Positions 10,236 to 20,300 of a DNA stretch of 64,000 nt are shown here, piece by piece. The translations under genes and the position numbers were made by a program. Each line of letters begins with the position of its first letter. The stretch's first letter is position 1. This stretch comes from JANQQC01 sp965262255 (GTDB lineage Bacteria; Pseudomonadota; Alphaproteobacteria; Caulobacterales; Hyphomonadaceae), in assembly GCA_965262255.1 (NCBI GenBank), contig OZ253505.1, positions 1,178,001 to 1,242,000 of the forward strand, given 5' to 3'. Under the pieces are notes generated by a model that saw only the letters and a list, made by a program, of their open reading frames with translations, was not told the origin of the DNA and made no database searches.

Positions 10236-10475
10236 TAAGAGAAACGCTCTTTCTGAGAGTTAGAATGCAAATAATTTGTCTATAGCAAAACCTGTTTGAC
10301 AAGGATACATACCTCCTGCCGTCTAGTTTATTTAGATATTTTGACAATTCAATGTCAGCGAAAAGTCAAATCGTTGCATGACATTAGCACCTTCAAATAC
10401 TTGACCAAATAGACCGTGCAATATATACGCAGGCAACTATATATATTGCGGAACCCTTCTTTTGCGAGTCTTCAT

Positions 10476-10760
10476 ATGTCACGTCAATGTGAACTTACTG
10501 GCGTAAAGCCAATGACCGGCCATAATGTTTCTCACTCCCAAGTGAAAACGAAGCGTCGATTTCTGCCTAATCTTATCAATGTTTCGCTCCGGTCTGAAAC
10601 TCTGGGCCGGACCTTCAAAATGCGAATTGCTGCCAAGGCCCTCCGGACAGTGGATAAGCTCGGCGGTTTAGATTTCTATTTGGCATCCGCAAAAGAAGGA
10701 ATACTGTCCGACAAAGCTTTAAAAATTAAACGCGACATTGCTAAAAAATCAGAGGAATAA
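10476..10760 (+). CDS. rpmB: 50S ribosomal protein L28
   Basis: A 94-residue ribosomal protein L28. The start MSRQCELTGVKPMTGHNVSH and the following KTKRRFLPN segment are diagnostic. Alphaproteobacterial L28 is longer than the 78-residue E. coli form, so the length is normal. I used the ATG at 10476 and not the upstream in-frame ATG at 10416, because L28 proteins begin at this SRxC motif and the extra 20 residues have no family match. No strong ribosome-binding site is visible. Confidence 0.96.
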   Translation: MSRQCELTGVKPMTGHNVSHSQVKTKRRFLPNLINVSLRSETLGRTFKMRIAAKALRTVDKLGGLDFYLASAKEGILSDKALKIKRDIAKKSEE

Positions 10761-10915
10761 GGCTTGTAACACAAATGTTTTGTTAGCTTTAGTGTCCTCA
10801 GATTTCTCTTTGTAGCGATTATCTGCTCCCGAATGAAAATAAACATAAGTCTCAGCAAGCCTAATTATCAGGTAACGGCTTGTTTTATTGACTAGTCCAA
10901 ACGAATTGCATCCGA

Positions 10916-11905
10916 ATGAACCTCATCTCTGACAATATAAAATTAGCCAGCATGGTGCCAGCTATTCCGATAGATGTTCGAAAGACGTTTGGTGTTGAAT
11001 CGGATATAGAAGTTAAGGGCTTTGCTGAAACCACGGAATATGTTCCAGAACTAGACGAAGCCTATTGTTTTGATCCTCAAACAACTTTAGCCATTCTGGC
11101 TGGATTCGCTCATAATCGGCGTGTCATGATCCAAGGCTATCATGGAACGGGCAAATCAACACACATCGAGCAAGTTGCTGCCCGACTAAACTGGCCGATC
11201 GTACGGGTCAATCTCGATAGCCATGTCAGCCGAATTGATATGGTTGGTAAAGATGCGATTGTTTTAAGAGATGGCAAACAAATCACGGAATTTCGTGAGG
11301 GAATACTACCTTGGGCTCTGCAAAGACCTGTCGCACTCGTTTTTGACGAGTATGACGCAGGGCGGCCGGATGTAATGTTCGTAATTCAGCGAGTACTTGA
11401 AGCGTCTGGTAAACTGACTCTTTTGGATCAAAACCGCGTAATTTCGGCAAACCCATGGTTCCGATTGTTTTCGACAACAAATACGGTGGGACTAGGTGAC
11501 ACGACTGGGTTGTATCACGGTACTCAACAGCTCAACCAAGGTCAAATTGATAGATGGTCGGTTGTTACGACTCTAAACTACCTGGAACACGATGTCGAAG
11601 TGGAGATCGTTCAGTCTAAAGCACCGGGCCATGATCGTGAGCTCATATCAAAAATGGTAAGGCTCGCAGATCTGACGCGAAACGCGTTTATGAATGGAGA
11701 TATCTCTACGGTTATGAGTCCGAGAACCGTTATTACATGGGCTGAAAATTTTGCAATTTTCAAAGATGTCGGTAACGCCTTCCGGTTAACTTTTTTGAAC
11801 AAGTGCGACGAGTTGGAAAGGCCCGTTGTAGCGGAATTCTATCAACGTTGTTTTGCAGAAGAATTGGCTGAAAGTGTCGTCAATCAAAAGCAAACGTTAA
11901 TGTGA
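10916..11905 (+). CDS. cobS: Cobaltochelatase ATPase subunit CobS
   Basis: A 329-residue AAA+ ATPase. CobS acts with CobT and CobN to insert cobalt into hydrogenobyrinate diamide in aerobic B12 synthesis. The N-terminal CobS lead-in is present (residues 1-50), Walker A is GYHGTGKST (74-82), and the VFDEYDAGRPDVMFVIQR segment carries Walker B. Its normal partner cobT usually follows directly, but here 219 bases separate it from ffh and no cobT is in the window. Relatives of CobS in organisms without B12 synthesis may have other roles, so the cobalt function is not proven by this locus alone. Confidence 0.88.
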   Translation: MNLISDNIKLASMVPAIPIDVRKTFGVESDIEVKGFAETTEYVPELDEAYCFDPQTTLAILAGFAHNRRVMIQGYHGTGKSTHIEQVAARLNWPIVRVNLDSHVSRIDMVGKDAIVLRDGKQITEFREGILPWALQRPVALVFDEYDAGRPDVMFVIQRVLEASGKLTLLDQNRVISANPWFRLFSTTNTVGLGDTTGLYHGTQQLNQGQIDRWSVVTTLNYLEHDVEVEIVQSKAPGHDRELISKMVRLADLTRNAFMNGDISTVMSPRTVITWAENFAIFKDVGNAFRLTFLNKCDELERPVVAEFYQRCFAEELAESVVNQKQTLM

Positions 11906-12124
11906 AGAAGTTGCCCCGCCAAAAGAGAAAACTTTGAATCGCACTATATCGAGTGCATTAAAATTGCTTGCATTGAATATCAATGTGTGGTTTATCAGGG
12001 GTATTCATCCGTAGATTTAACCTTATGCGCTTTTCCGAGGCTAATGAACTCGGCGGAGCCTTCTGCTCGGCGAATTTTCGCTCAGTGGAAACTGTGAGAT
12101 TGTGTCGGAGCTAGAGGAACAAAA

Positions 12125-13576
12125 ATGTTTGACTCTCTTTCGGAACGCCTTAGCGGCATATTTGACACCCTTACGAGACGGGGAGTCTTGTCTCAAAAAG
12201 AGGTTGAAGTTGCGATGCGCGAAATCCGAGTCGCGCTTCTAGAAGCCGATGTCGCATTACCCGTAGCAAAGGATTTCGTTGAGAAAGTTAAGAAAGAAGC
12301 GGTTGGGGAATCTGTAATCCGCTCAATCAAACCCGGTCAACAAGTCATCAAGATTGTTCACGATAATCTAGTTGAAATGCTTGGGGGAGCGGAGACAGAT
12401 TCTAATCTCCGCGTTGACTCGCCACCTGCTGTTGTTTTGCTGGCTGGACTCCAAGGATCTGGAAAAACGACAACAGCGGGCAAACTAGCAAAACACCTTA
12501 GTGAGAAACACAACAAAAAAGTACTGCTAGCCTCGTTAGACGTTCGTCGTCCGGCGGCTATGGAACAATTAGCTATATTAGCAGAGCAATGCAATACCGA
12601 CGTATCGTCACTCTCGATCGTAAAAGGGCAGCCACCAGCAACAATAGCTAAGCGAGCTGTTCAAATTGCTAAAGTACGCGGAAATGATGTGGTGATTCTA
12701 GATACTGCAGGCCGGACAACGATCGACAAGGAATTGATGGACGAAGTCGCAGGAATTGCAAAAATATCTAAACCATCAGAAACGATCCTTGTAGCAGATG
12801 CATTAACGGGTCAGGACGCAATCGAAACTGCTCAACGATTTCACGAGCGACTTCCACTAACCGGTTTAATCCTAACTCGGATAGACGGTGACTCTCGTGG
12901 TGGTGCGGCATTATCTATGAGAGCGGTAACGGGTCTGCCAATCAAATTTGTTGGAACTGGCGAAAAGTTGGAAGGATTAGAATCATTTGATCCTAAACGA
13001 ATTGCCGGAAGAATTCTTCAACAAGGTGACATAGTAAGTTTAGTAGAGAAAGCCGCACAACGGGTAGATGCAAGCCAAGCGGAACGCATGCAGCAGAAAC
13101 TAAGCAAAGGGAAGTTTGATTTGGAAGACTACGCCGAACAAATGAAAAGTATTCGCGGGATGGGCGGTTTAGGAACATTAGTTGGGATGTTACCGGGAGC
13201 GAAGAAAATCAACAAAGCTTTGGCGGGTACTCAAATGAATGACTCCGCTCTTGAACGTGATGAAGCAGTTATTAATTCGATGACTAAGCAGGAGCGACGA
13301 AAACCCGCAATTCTTAATGCTTCAAGGCGCAAGCGAATAGCAACTGGCGCTGGAGTTGAAGTTGCAGATGTCAATCGCACACTCAAAAAATATCAGCAAA
13401 TGGCCAAAGCCGTAAAGGCAATGTCTAAAGGCGGTAAAGGTAATCCGCTCGGAATGCTTGGTCAAATGGGGGTAACGCAAGACAATATAAGTTCGCTCAG
13501 TAACTTATCGGGTGTACAAGCTCCCGACTTAAAGAAAATGGGCTTACCTAGTCATATGTTTCGAGGTTTAAAATGA
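12125..13576 (+). CDS. ffh: Signal recognition particle protein Ffh
   Basis: A 483-residue SRP GTPase that recognises signal sequences on nascent membrane proteins. The N domain covers roughly 1-100. The G domain shows LLAGLQGSGKTTTAGKLA near residue 105, DVRRPAA near 140, DTAGR near 195 and TRIDGDSRGGAAL near 250. The methionine-rich M domain follows from about 330, with the RNA-binding ILNASRRKRIATGAG segment at about 400. It heads the ffh-aroQ-rpsP-rimM cluster; its last 4 bases overlap the next gene. The leader contains GC-rich repeated CTCGGCG-type stems around 12040-12080 but no clear attenuator. Confidence 0.97.
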   Translation: MFDSLSERLSGIFDTLTRRGVLSQKEVEVAMREIRVALLEADVALPVAKDFVEKVKKEAVGESVIRSIKPGQQVIKIVHDNLVEMLGGAETDSNLRVDSPPAVVLLAGLQGSGKTTTAGKLAKHLSEKHNKKVLLASLDVRRPAAMEQLAILAEQCNTDVSSLSIVKGQPPATIAKRAVQIAKVRGNDVVILDTAGRTTIDKELMDEVAGIAKISKPSETILVADALTGQDAIETAQRFHERLPLTGLILTRIDGDSRGGAALSMRAVTGLPIKFVGTGEKLEGLESFDPKRIAGRILQQGDIVSLVEKAAQRVDASQAERMQQKLSKGKFDLEDYAEQMKSIRGMGGLGTLVGMLPGAKKINKALAGTQMNDSALERDEAVINSMTKQERRKPAILNASRRKRIATGAGVEVADVNRTLKKYQQMAKAVKAMSKGGKGNPLGMLGQMGVTQDNISSLSNLSGVQAPDLKKMGLPSHMFRGLK

Positions 13577-13869
13577 CTTCACCAGACGAACAATTGGAAG
13601 GATACCGGGCATCCATTGATAATTTGGATGCGGTTCTAATACACACTCTGGCAGAGCGGTTCAAAATTACGAAAGCAGTCGGAATTTTGAAAGCAACCAG
13701 CGGCTTGCCTACGTCGGATAAAGACCGAGAAGCAAAACAAATCGTTCGATTGCGACAACTCGCCAAAGAATCTGGCCTTGACCCCGTTTTTGCCGAGAAA
13801 CTCATTAGTTTTATCGTTGCTGAGGTCATTCGTCATCACCTACTCGTAAAAACGGATGGTGTTTCGTAG
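13573..13869 (+). CDS. Chorismate mutase (AroQ type)
   Basis: A 98-residue all-helical chorismate mutase, converting chorismate to prephenate for phenylalanine and tyrosine synthesis. The first helix has YRASIDNLDAVLIHTLAERF, with the conserved active-site arginines near residues 11 and 29. The loop carries SDKDREAKQI, matching the family's D-x-x-R-E motif, and the last helix ends VIRHH. The start overlaps the ffh stop by 4 bases, so translation is likely coupled. This ffh-linked placement is typical of alphaproteobacteria. Confidence 0.9.
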   Translation: MTSPDEQLEGYRASIDNLDAVLIHTLAERFKITKAVGILKATSGLPTSDKDREAKQIVRLRQLAKESGLDPVFAEKLISFIVAEVIRHHLLVKTDGVS

Positions 13870-13930
13870 CCATTCGTAAAATTTAAATTCATCTTTTCAT
13901 CATTTTGCCTTCATTCCAAGGAGAATTTAC

Positions 13931-14347
13931 ATGGCATTAAAAATTAGACTTGCTCGAGGAGGAGCTAAAAAAAGACCATTCTACCGCATTGTCGTTGCGG
14001 ATAGTCGGGCACCACGCGACGGTCGATTTATTGCAAAAATCGGCATATATGATCCTAGACTACCAAAGGACTCTCCAGATCGAGTGAGGCTAGACGGTGA
14101 ACTAGCGGCAGAATGGATTCGTAAGGGTGCGAAGCCTACAGAACGTGTGGCTCGATTTTTGAGTGAAATCACCTTAGAAGGCGAAACAAAACCTGTCTGG
14201 GAATGGGAAATGGGTAATAATCCTAAAAAAGGAGAACCCGGTGCAAAAGCCAAAGAAAGAGCGGAAGAGAAAAAGCAACAGGACGAAGCAAGAGCGGTCG
14301 CTTCAGCAAGCTCAGAAGCTAATAGTGGCGAAGCGGCTTCCGAATAA
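13931..14347 (+). CDS. rpsP: 30S ribosomal protein S16
   Basis: A 138-residue S16, with the family start MALKIRLARGGAKKRPFYRI and the ADSRAPRDGRFIAKIG motif. A good ribosome-binding site, AAGGAG, lies upstream. The C-terminal tail after about residue 95 is rich in Lys, Glu and Ala, as in other alphaproteobacteria. The gene stops at TAA 14345-14347. The next 60 bases still code well in the +1 frame, which suggests that the tail once ran on (see the following entry). Confidence 0.96.
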   Translation: MALKIRLARGGAKKRPFYRIVVADSRAPRDGRFIAKIGIYDPRLPKDSPDRVRLDGELAAEWIRKGAKPTERVARFLSEITLEGETKPVWEWEMGNNPKKGEPGAKAKERAEEKKQQDEARAVASASSEANSGEAASE

Positions 14348-14408
14348 TGGCGGCGAAAATTCGAATGGGTCGGAAAACGAGGATAAAGTTGAACCAAAGA
14401 ATGATTAA
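14348..14408 (+). other. Frame-shifted remainder of the S16 tail
   Basis: Directly after the rpsP stop, the +1 frame reads NGGENSNGSENEDKVEPKND and then TAA at 14406-14408. This acidic, low-complexity stretch looks like a natural continuation of the S16 tail. Skipping one base (T14345) in GAATAATGG joins the two parts as ...AASE-NGGENSN... A one-base insertion in this strain, a sequencing error, or a +1 recoding site could each explain it. Confidence 0.45.
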
Positions 14409-14483
14409 CGCTGAAGTTTCTTATCTTAGTCCTTCCTCTCGGAACTGTTCCGACATAGATCCTTATAAGACCTTGTCCATTTT

Positions 14484-15005
14484 GTGCCAAAACATACAAA
14501 CAAACGTCTAATCGTCGTTGGCATCCTATTAGGTGCGCATGGCGTAAGGGGTGACGTGCGAATACGAAGTTTCACCGAGGTGCAGGAGGATATCTTTAGG
14601 TATGAGCCGTTTTTTAATGAGTACGGGCAGACGGTATTGGAAGTTCAATCGTTCCGAGTTGGAAAAAATCAGTTCATAGTCTCTCCGAAACCCTTGCGAG
14701 ATAGAGAGTATTGGGAGAACTTAAAAGGCACCAAACTTTTTGTTCCCCGCTCCAAATTGGATAAACCAGAGGACGACGAGTTTTTCGTTGAGGATTTAGT
14801 TGGCCTAACTGCCGTTTCTCCTAGCAACAAGACACTGGGAATTGTCACTGCTGTTAACAATTTTGGCGCGGGCGATTTACTTGAGATTAAAACATCAGAC
14901 GATCAGTTAGTGCTTATACCTTTCAGTAAACAAGACGTTCCGGAGCTGAATATTGAAAACGGACACATCACTGTTGCATCATTTGAAGATTGGCGATTGA
15001 GTTAA
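14484..15005 (+). CDS. rimM: Ribosome maturation factor RimM
   Basis: A 173-residue 16S rRNA processing protein that binds S19 and helps mature the 30S head. The N-terminal RimM domain shows VVGILLGAHGVRGDVRIRSF, and the PRC-barrel part shows FVEDLVGL near residue 100 and GAGDLLEI near 130. Translation appears to start at GTG 14484. It follows rpsP after 136 bases. The usual next gene, trmD, is displaced by an antisense glycosyltransferase and a DUF6614 gene. Confidence 0.94.
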   Translation: MPKHTNKRLIVVGILLGAHGVRGDVRIRSFTEVQEDIFRYEPFFNEYGQTVLEVQSFRVGKNQFIVSPKPLRDREYWENLKGTKLFVPRSKLDKPEDDEFFVEDLVGLTAVSPSNKTLGIVTAVNNFGAGDLLEIKTSDDQLVLIPFSKQDVPELNIENGHITVASFEDWRLS

Positions 15006-15035
15006 TGCAGTTCTGGATAAAGTTCTTCCAGACTC

Positions 15036-15794
15036 TTATTTCTGTCTTCGGGGATCATCCCATTCAACCGCAATTCCGTGTCTTCCACGTCTCATTAACC
15101 AAAACACCCCTAGGATATCGAATACGCTAGCAAAGAGACGGTCAAAGAAGCCATATTTAGAGGTTCCATGTTGCCTTTTTCTATCAGCGACTTTTTCTTC
15201 TTTAACATCCCACCCACAGCGTTTTACGAGCGCTGGTAAGAATCGATGCATTGAGGCAAAATAGGGAAGGTCGCGAAAAACATCCGCACGAACTAACTTC
15301 CATCCACAACCAGAGTCTGTAACCTCATCATTCAATAAAAATCTGCGAATCCCATTGGCAAATCTACTTTGAAGCCATTTGAATCCTGAATCATTACGAC
15401 TCGATCGTCGACCGGCTATTAGCGCAAGTTTAGGTGAAACATCTTTAGAGATTATTTCTTCCCAAACTCTCTTTGTGTCAGCGGGATCGTTTTGTCCATC
15501 TCCATCCAACAGCTGAACCCAATTACCTGCAACAGCACGTAATCCCGTATAAATTGCTGCCGATTTTCCGCTTCTGCATTCATGCGTTAGTTTACGTACG
15601 GTGTTTGGCCATTGCTGGATGGCTTCTTCTATTTCATTCTTGGTAGAATCTGTTGAACAATCGTCCACGCAAACAATTTCAAAGTTCATAACGCCCTCAA
15701 GCGCATTATGAATCTCCTTAATAACTGGCAGAACATTGCCTTCTTCGTTGTAGAATGGAATCAAGACTGAAAGGTCTATATTTTTTTTGGACAT
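15036..15794 (-). CDS. Family 2 glycosyltransferase (DPM1-like)
   Basis: A 252-residue GT-A glycosyltransferase resembling dolichol- or polyprenol-phosphate sugar synthases. The N-terminus has SVLIPFYNEEGNV, then CVDDCSTDST near residue 45 and the metal-binding LLDGDGQNDP near 95. No membrane segment follows, so it is a short soluble form. It probably transfers a sugar from a nucleotide donor to a lipid carrier. It lies antisense inside the rimM-trmD cluster, 30 bases from the end of rimM, and has no partner flippase or membrane gene nearby. Confidence 0.88.
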   Translation of the reverse strand: MSKKNIDLSVLIPFYNEEGNVLPVIKEIHNALEGVMNFEIVCVDDCSTDSTKNEIEEAIQQWPNTVRKLTHECRSGKSAAIYTGLRAVAGNWVQLLDGDGQNDPADTKRVWEEIISKDVSPKLALIAGRRSSRNDSGFKWLQSRFANGIRRFLLNDEVTDSGCGWKLVRADVFRDLPYFASMHRFLPALVKRCGWDVKEEKVADRKRQHGTSKYGFFDRLFASVFDILGVFWLMRRGRHGIAVEWDDPRRQK

Positions 15795-15858
15795 AATTTG
15801 ATTTTACTTTCAATCTTTAAAAAGAACTCCAATATTTAGGTCTGGGAAAGAGTTGGAA

Positions 15859-16182
15859 ATGAACCTATACAATATATGGTTTGATTTGAAACCGGAAACA
15901 GAAGAAGCTGATTTTGCCTCCTCGCTAGCGAGATTTTTAAATCATATGCGCGAACAGAATACGATATCATCATGGCGCATGTCGCGCTGTAAGCTCGGAT
16001 TTCGACCTAATGAGCTTCCTGAGTTTCACGTCATTATTGAGACAAAAAATTTAGAGCAACTGGATAGAGCATTTCAACTGGCGATTTCAAACCAAAACGA
16101 GACGGATCGGCTTCACTTTGACGTTAATAGTAAAGTGACCAATTTGAAATTCGCATTGTATCGGGATTGGCCCGATGAATAA
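15859..16182 (+). CDS. DUF6614 family protein
   Basis: A 107-residue protein of unknown function. The start MNLYNIWFDLKP, the central KLGFRPNELPEFHVIIET and the end FALYRDWPDE match what I recall of DUF6614 in Rhodobacterales and relatives. It is small, soluble and has no catalytic motif that I recognise; the fold may be a ferredoxin-like dimer. I used the ATG at 15859; an in-frame TTG at 15853 is possible. Its last 8 bases overlap trmD, so the two are probably cotranslated. Confidence 0.7.
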   Translation: MNLYNIWFDLKPETEEADFASSLARFLNHMREQNTISSWRMSRCKLGFRPNELPEFHVIIETKNLEQLDRAFQLAISNQNETDRLHFDVNSKVTNLKFALYRDWPDE

Positions 16183-16867
16183 GTTTAAGGCAACTGTAAT
16201 AACATTGTTCCCCGAAGCTTTTCCGGGCGCGTTAGGAGTGTCAATCATAGAGCGGGCTCGCCGAGACAACCTTTGGTCACTTGAAGTTGTCAACCTAAGA
16301 GAATTTGGATTAGGAACGCATCGAACTGTAGATGACACTCCGGCAGGTGGAGGCGCGGGAATGCTCATACGCCCAGATGTTGCTGCTGCTGCTTTGGACA
16401 GTTTGCCAAACGACGGTCGAACAAGAATCTACCTTTCACCTCGCGGAAAGACATTTAATCAGGAAATGGCGAAAGAATTCTCCAAAACATCTGGCCTTAT
16501 ACTGTTCTGTGGACGTTTTGAAGGGCTAGATCAACGTGTCTTAGATAGGCGAGAACTGTTGGAAATTTCGGTCGGGGATTATGTGCTTTCCGGCGGCGAA
16601 CTTGCCGCGCAAACAGTAATTGAATCGTGCGTCCGCCTTCTTCCCAATGTTGCAGGCAATAAAGAATCGGTAATTGATGAAAGTTTTAACGACGATTTGC
16701 TAGAACACCCTCAGTATACTGTTCCTAGGGAATGGGAAGGAGAAAAAACGCCGGAAATTCTGCTTTCCGGCAACCACGGAAAAATTGCAAAATGGCGCAA
16801 AGACCAAGCTAAACTCTTGACAAAATCGCGTCGTCCGGATTTATGGAACATTCACTCAAAAATTTAG
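16175..16867 (+). CDS. trmD: tRNA (guanine-N1-)-methyltransferase TrmD
   Basis: A 230-residue SPOUT methyltransferase that makes m1G37 in tRNAs and prevents frameshifting. Family motifs are clear: DDTPAGGGAGMLIRPDV near residue 55, YLSPRGKTF near 88, LFCGRFEGLDQRV near 110, and the knot GDYVLSGGELAAQ near 135. The C-terminal EHPQYTVPREWEG segment is also standard. It starts 8 bases inside the DUF6614 gene and is followed by rplS after 27 bases. Confidence 0.97.
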   Translation: MNKFKATVITLFPEAFPGALGVSIIERARRDNLWSLEVVNLREFGLGTHRTVDDTPAGGGAGMLIRPDVAAAALDSLPNDGRTRIYLSPRGKTFNQEMAKEFSKTSGLILFCGRFEGLDQRVLDRRELLEISVGDYVLSGGELAAQTVIESCVRLLPNVAGNKESVIDESFNDDLLEHPQYTVPREWEGEKTPEILLSGNHGKIAKWRKDQAKLLTKSRRPDLWNIHSKI

Positions 16868-16894
16868 CTGATTTTCCGATAATGGAGAGCGTTT

Positions 16895-17398
16895 ATGAAC
16901 GTCCTACAACAGGTTGAGGCAGAAGAATATGCCCGCGTTACAGAAGGTAAAAATATCCCTGCGTTTTCGCCGGGGGATACGCTTGCCGTCAATGTGAAAA
17001 TTCGAGAAGGTGAACGTGAGCGGGTTCAGCGTTTTGAAGGTGTGTGCATTGGTCGTTCTGGTTCCGGGATTAATGAAAGTTTTGTAGTGCGCAAAGACTC
17101 CTTTGGTGAAGGTGTCGAACGTGTGTTTCCTCTCGTTTCTCCCGTTATTGAAAGTATAGAAGTAAAACGTCGAGGTCGTGTTCGACGGGCTAAACTGTAT
17201 TACCTCCGAGATAGACACGGTAAGTCAGCGAGAATTGCTGAGCGAACGACTGGACATGGGATTGAACAAACCAAAGTGACTATGTCAAAAACTGAGCGCA
17301 TGCGGAAGAATAAGGCAACAAAGCGGGCAAGAAAATCTAAGACAGACGAGAAAGTTACTGCTTCAGTAGAAGAAACTCCGTCGACTCCTGATGAATAG
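16895..17398 (+). CDS. rplS: 50S ribosomal protein L19
   Basis: A 167-residue L19. The core FSPGDTLAVNVKIREGERERVQRFEGV and the VKRRGRVRRAKLYYLRDRHGKSARI segment (given here in part) identify it. The tail after about residue 125 is a long basic and then acidic extension, longer than in E. coli but usual in alphaproteobacteria. It closes the trmD-rplS pair. Confidence 0.96.
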   Translation: MNVLQQVEAEEYARVTEGKNIPAFSPGDTLAVNVKIREGERERVQRFEGVCIGRSGSGINESFVVRKDSFGEGVERVFPLVSPVIESIEVKRRGRVRRAKLYYLRDRHGKSARIAERTTGHGIEQTKVTMSKTERMRKNKATKRARKSKTDEKVTASVEETPSTPDE

Positions 17399-20300
17399 AA
17401 TAACAAATCTCTGTTATTTTAAGTTTCGAGTTGCCTATTGAACTTTGGTTAAGATTACTCAACCTTATAACTCAATCGCCCCGAAAGCGTCTTTGAGATA
17501 GTGCGCTTGGAGTTACGGCATTATGGCCGGACAAACACTTTATGACAAAATTTGGGATAACCATTTGATCGCTTATGACGAAAGTTCGGGCGAGAGTCTA
17601 ATATACGTTGATCTACATCTCATTCACGAAGTAACGACTCCGCAAGCCTTTGCTGGTTTGAGAGATGCCGGACGAAGTGTAAGGCGACCAGACCTAACTT
17701 TGGCCGTAGCGGATCACAACACCCCCACTGAAAATCAAGCGGCAGGATTAGACGGGGTAACCGATACCGAAGCCCGAACTCAACTTAGAACACTTATCCG
17801 TAACGTCGAAGAACATAATATTGAATTCTTCCCTATGGGCGATGTCAGAAACGGCATTGTTCACGTTGTCGGACCCGAACAGGGCAGAACCCAGCCTGGG
17901 ATGACTATAGTGTGCGGAGATAGTCATACGTCCACGCATGGAGCTTTTGGAGCCCTAGCACATGGAATTGGAACTTCCGAAGTTGAGCATGTGTTGGCAA
18001 CTCAAACGCTACGCGCAAGAAAAATGAAAAACATGGCTGTAAATGTTTCAGGAAAACTGGCCGACGGCGTGACCTCAAAAGATCTGGCGTTGCACTTTAT
18101 TTCTATGATTGGGACTGCGGGTGGCACCGGATATGTCGTCGAATATCGTGGACCGGTTATTGAGAACCTCTCTATGGAAGCTAGAATGACGCTGTGTAAT
18201 CTTTCCATTGAGGGCGGTGCTCGTGCAGGATTGATTGCCCCCGATGAGATCACTTACAATTATCTTAAAGGGCGTCCGTCTGCTCCGAAAGGTGGACAAT
18301 GGGAAATCGCTAGCAACTATTGGAAGACTCTGAACTCTGACATTGATGCGACCTGGGATAAGAAAATAGAGATTGACTGTGATCAAGTACAACCCACCGT
18401 CACATGGGGAACAAGTCCCGAGCAAGCCATTCCACTCTCATCCAAAATTCCTTCCCCCGAAGATTTCACTGATCCCATTAAGAAGGCTGCGTGTACTCGA
18501 GCGCTAGACTATATGGGGTTAGAATCGGGAGTACCAATCGCTGGTACTCCCGTACAGAGGGTCTTCATTGGTTCGTGTACCAACAGTCGAATCGAAGATT
18601 TACGAGTTGCGGCCGAAACAGCCCGGGGAAACCGAGTTGCCGAACATGTTCGAGCGATGGTCGTCCCTGGCTCTGGGTTAGTTCGCTCTCAGGCCGAAGC
18701 AGAAGGGCTTGATCAATTGTTTATAGAAGCTGGATTTGAGTGGAGGGAGCCGGGCTGTTCTATGTGCTTAGGTATGAACCCTGATATACTGGCCCCGGGT
18801 GAACGGTGCGCTTCAACTTCAAATCGAAATTTCGAAGGAAGACAAGGTAGGGGCGGGAGGACGCACCTAATGAATCCGATTCTGGCGGCACGAGCAGCTG
18901 TCACGGGAGTAATTTGTTAATTGTACCGTTCGGCAAACTTGTAAGATTTTATATTGGTCACTTGGCACTATATCTCTTTTGATAGTTTCTTTATCCAGAT
19001 GCCTGACAGTTTAAAGCGTTGTTATCATAAGAAGGAAGAGATTGAGACTTTAACTAAATACGATAGTTGCTCCTGGCACCTTGTGAAAAATCGCCAATTT
19101 TTCGGGAAAAACTTGAAATAATTCTACTAATTTTCGTTACCCCCCCCCGGGAAAAATTAAACTTATATGGTATAGTTGATTGCTTGGCGTTGAAATACAA
19201 CTGGAATTTTTTGACCTTAGTTTATCGTGTTAAAGTCAACAGATACAACGACCAATCCAAAATCGAATCCTTGATTCAGGACAAAATATCATGAGCATTT
19301 CCCTTGCTAATCCTTCCATTGACCAAGATTCGAGTGGCGAATTTATGCCAGACAGTTCTGTTGGTGGTAGAATCTCTCGTTGTGCTGACCAGATTCTCTG
19401 CTTTGCCCCTTTTGTGTTGCGAGACTTGAAAGTTTCGGTTTCGTCTTTTGCCCTCGGGTCAGTGGTTGCAACTAGTTTGATGGGGGGGGGTAGCATACAC
19501 TCAGCAGTGTACATCCGCTAGTAATACTTCAACTAGAACGTTAACTATTACCTGCTCAGGCACCTCCGTCGTTGGCGCGTTAATCAATACCTCAGACTGG
19601 GGAAATAATGCGGCGGGACACACCATCGTTAACTTACTCAGTGGTACTTCAGTACGTAAATCTGGTAGTGTCACTCCGGTTTTCAATTGGGCCAGCACCT
19701 TCCCTGGAAGTTTTACTTTCACTCAGACAGCAAATGGTCAAAATATTGAGGCCGCTACAACGGTACCGGTTGCTTTCCATGTTGCTAACACATTTGGCAG
19801 TAACGATTACGTTGACGCAGGGAATTCGCCGATCACGATATCTGCCACCGGAAATATCTCCGTAGCAGCTACCTCCAACTATGCAATTCGTGTAGCTCGC
19901 ACCGCGGGAACTGCAGCAAATGCACAAACCCTAGCCACCAACATCACAATTAGCACGGCGAATATCACGGCTGGCGGCGGAGGTATATGGACGAGAAGTA
20001 AAGGCAACGTATCGATCACCGCAGGAGACATTACAGCCTCTGCTAAAGCTGCAATTAGAATCAATCACGATGAAGCCAATACGAGTTCTACTACCGTTTC
20101 TTCGGTAGTAAATATCAACGTAAGTTCAATTTCATTTTCAGGGTCTATTGGAATTCTTTTCTCGGTAAGAGATGCCACGATTTCCGCGAGCATTGGATCA
20201 ATTACTTCAAGTGGTTCTAATATTGGAATTCTCAGTAGTACCTCATCCTCTGGCGATAATCCGATATCAATCACAGTGGGTTCTGCTACCCTACGTTCCA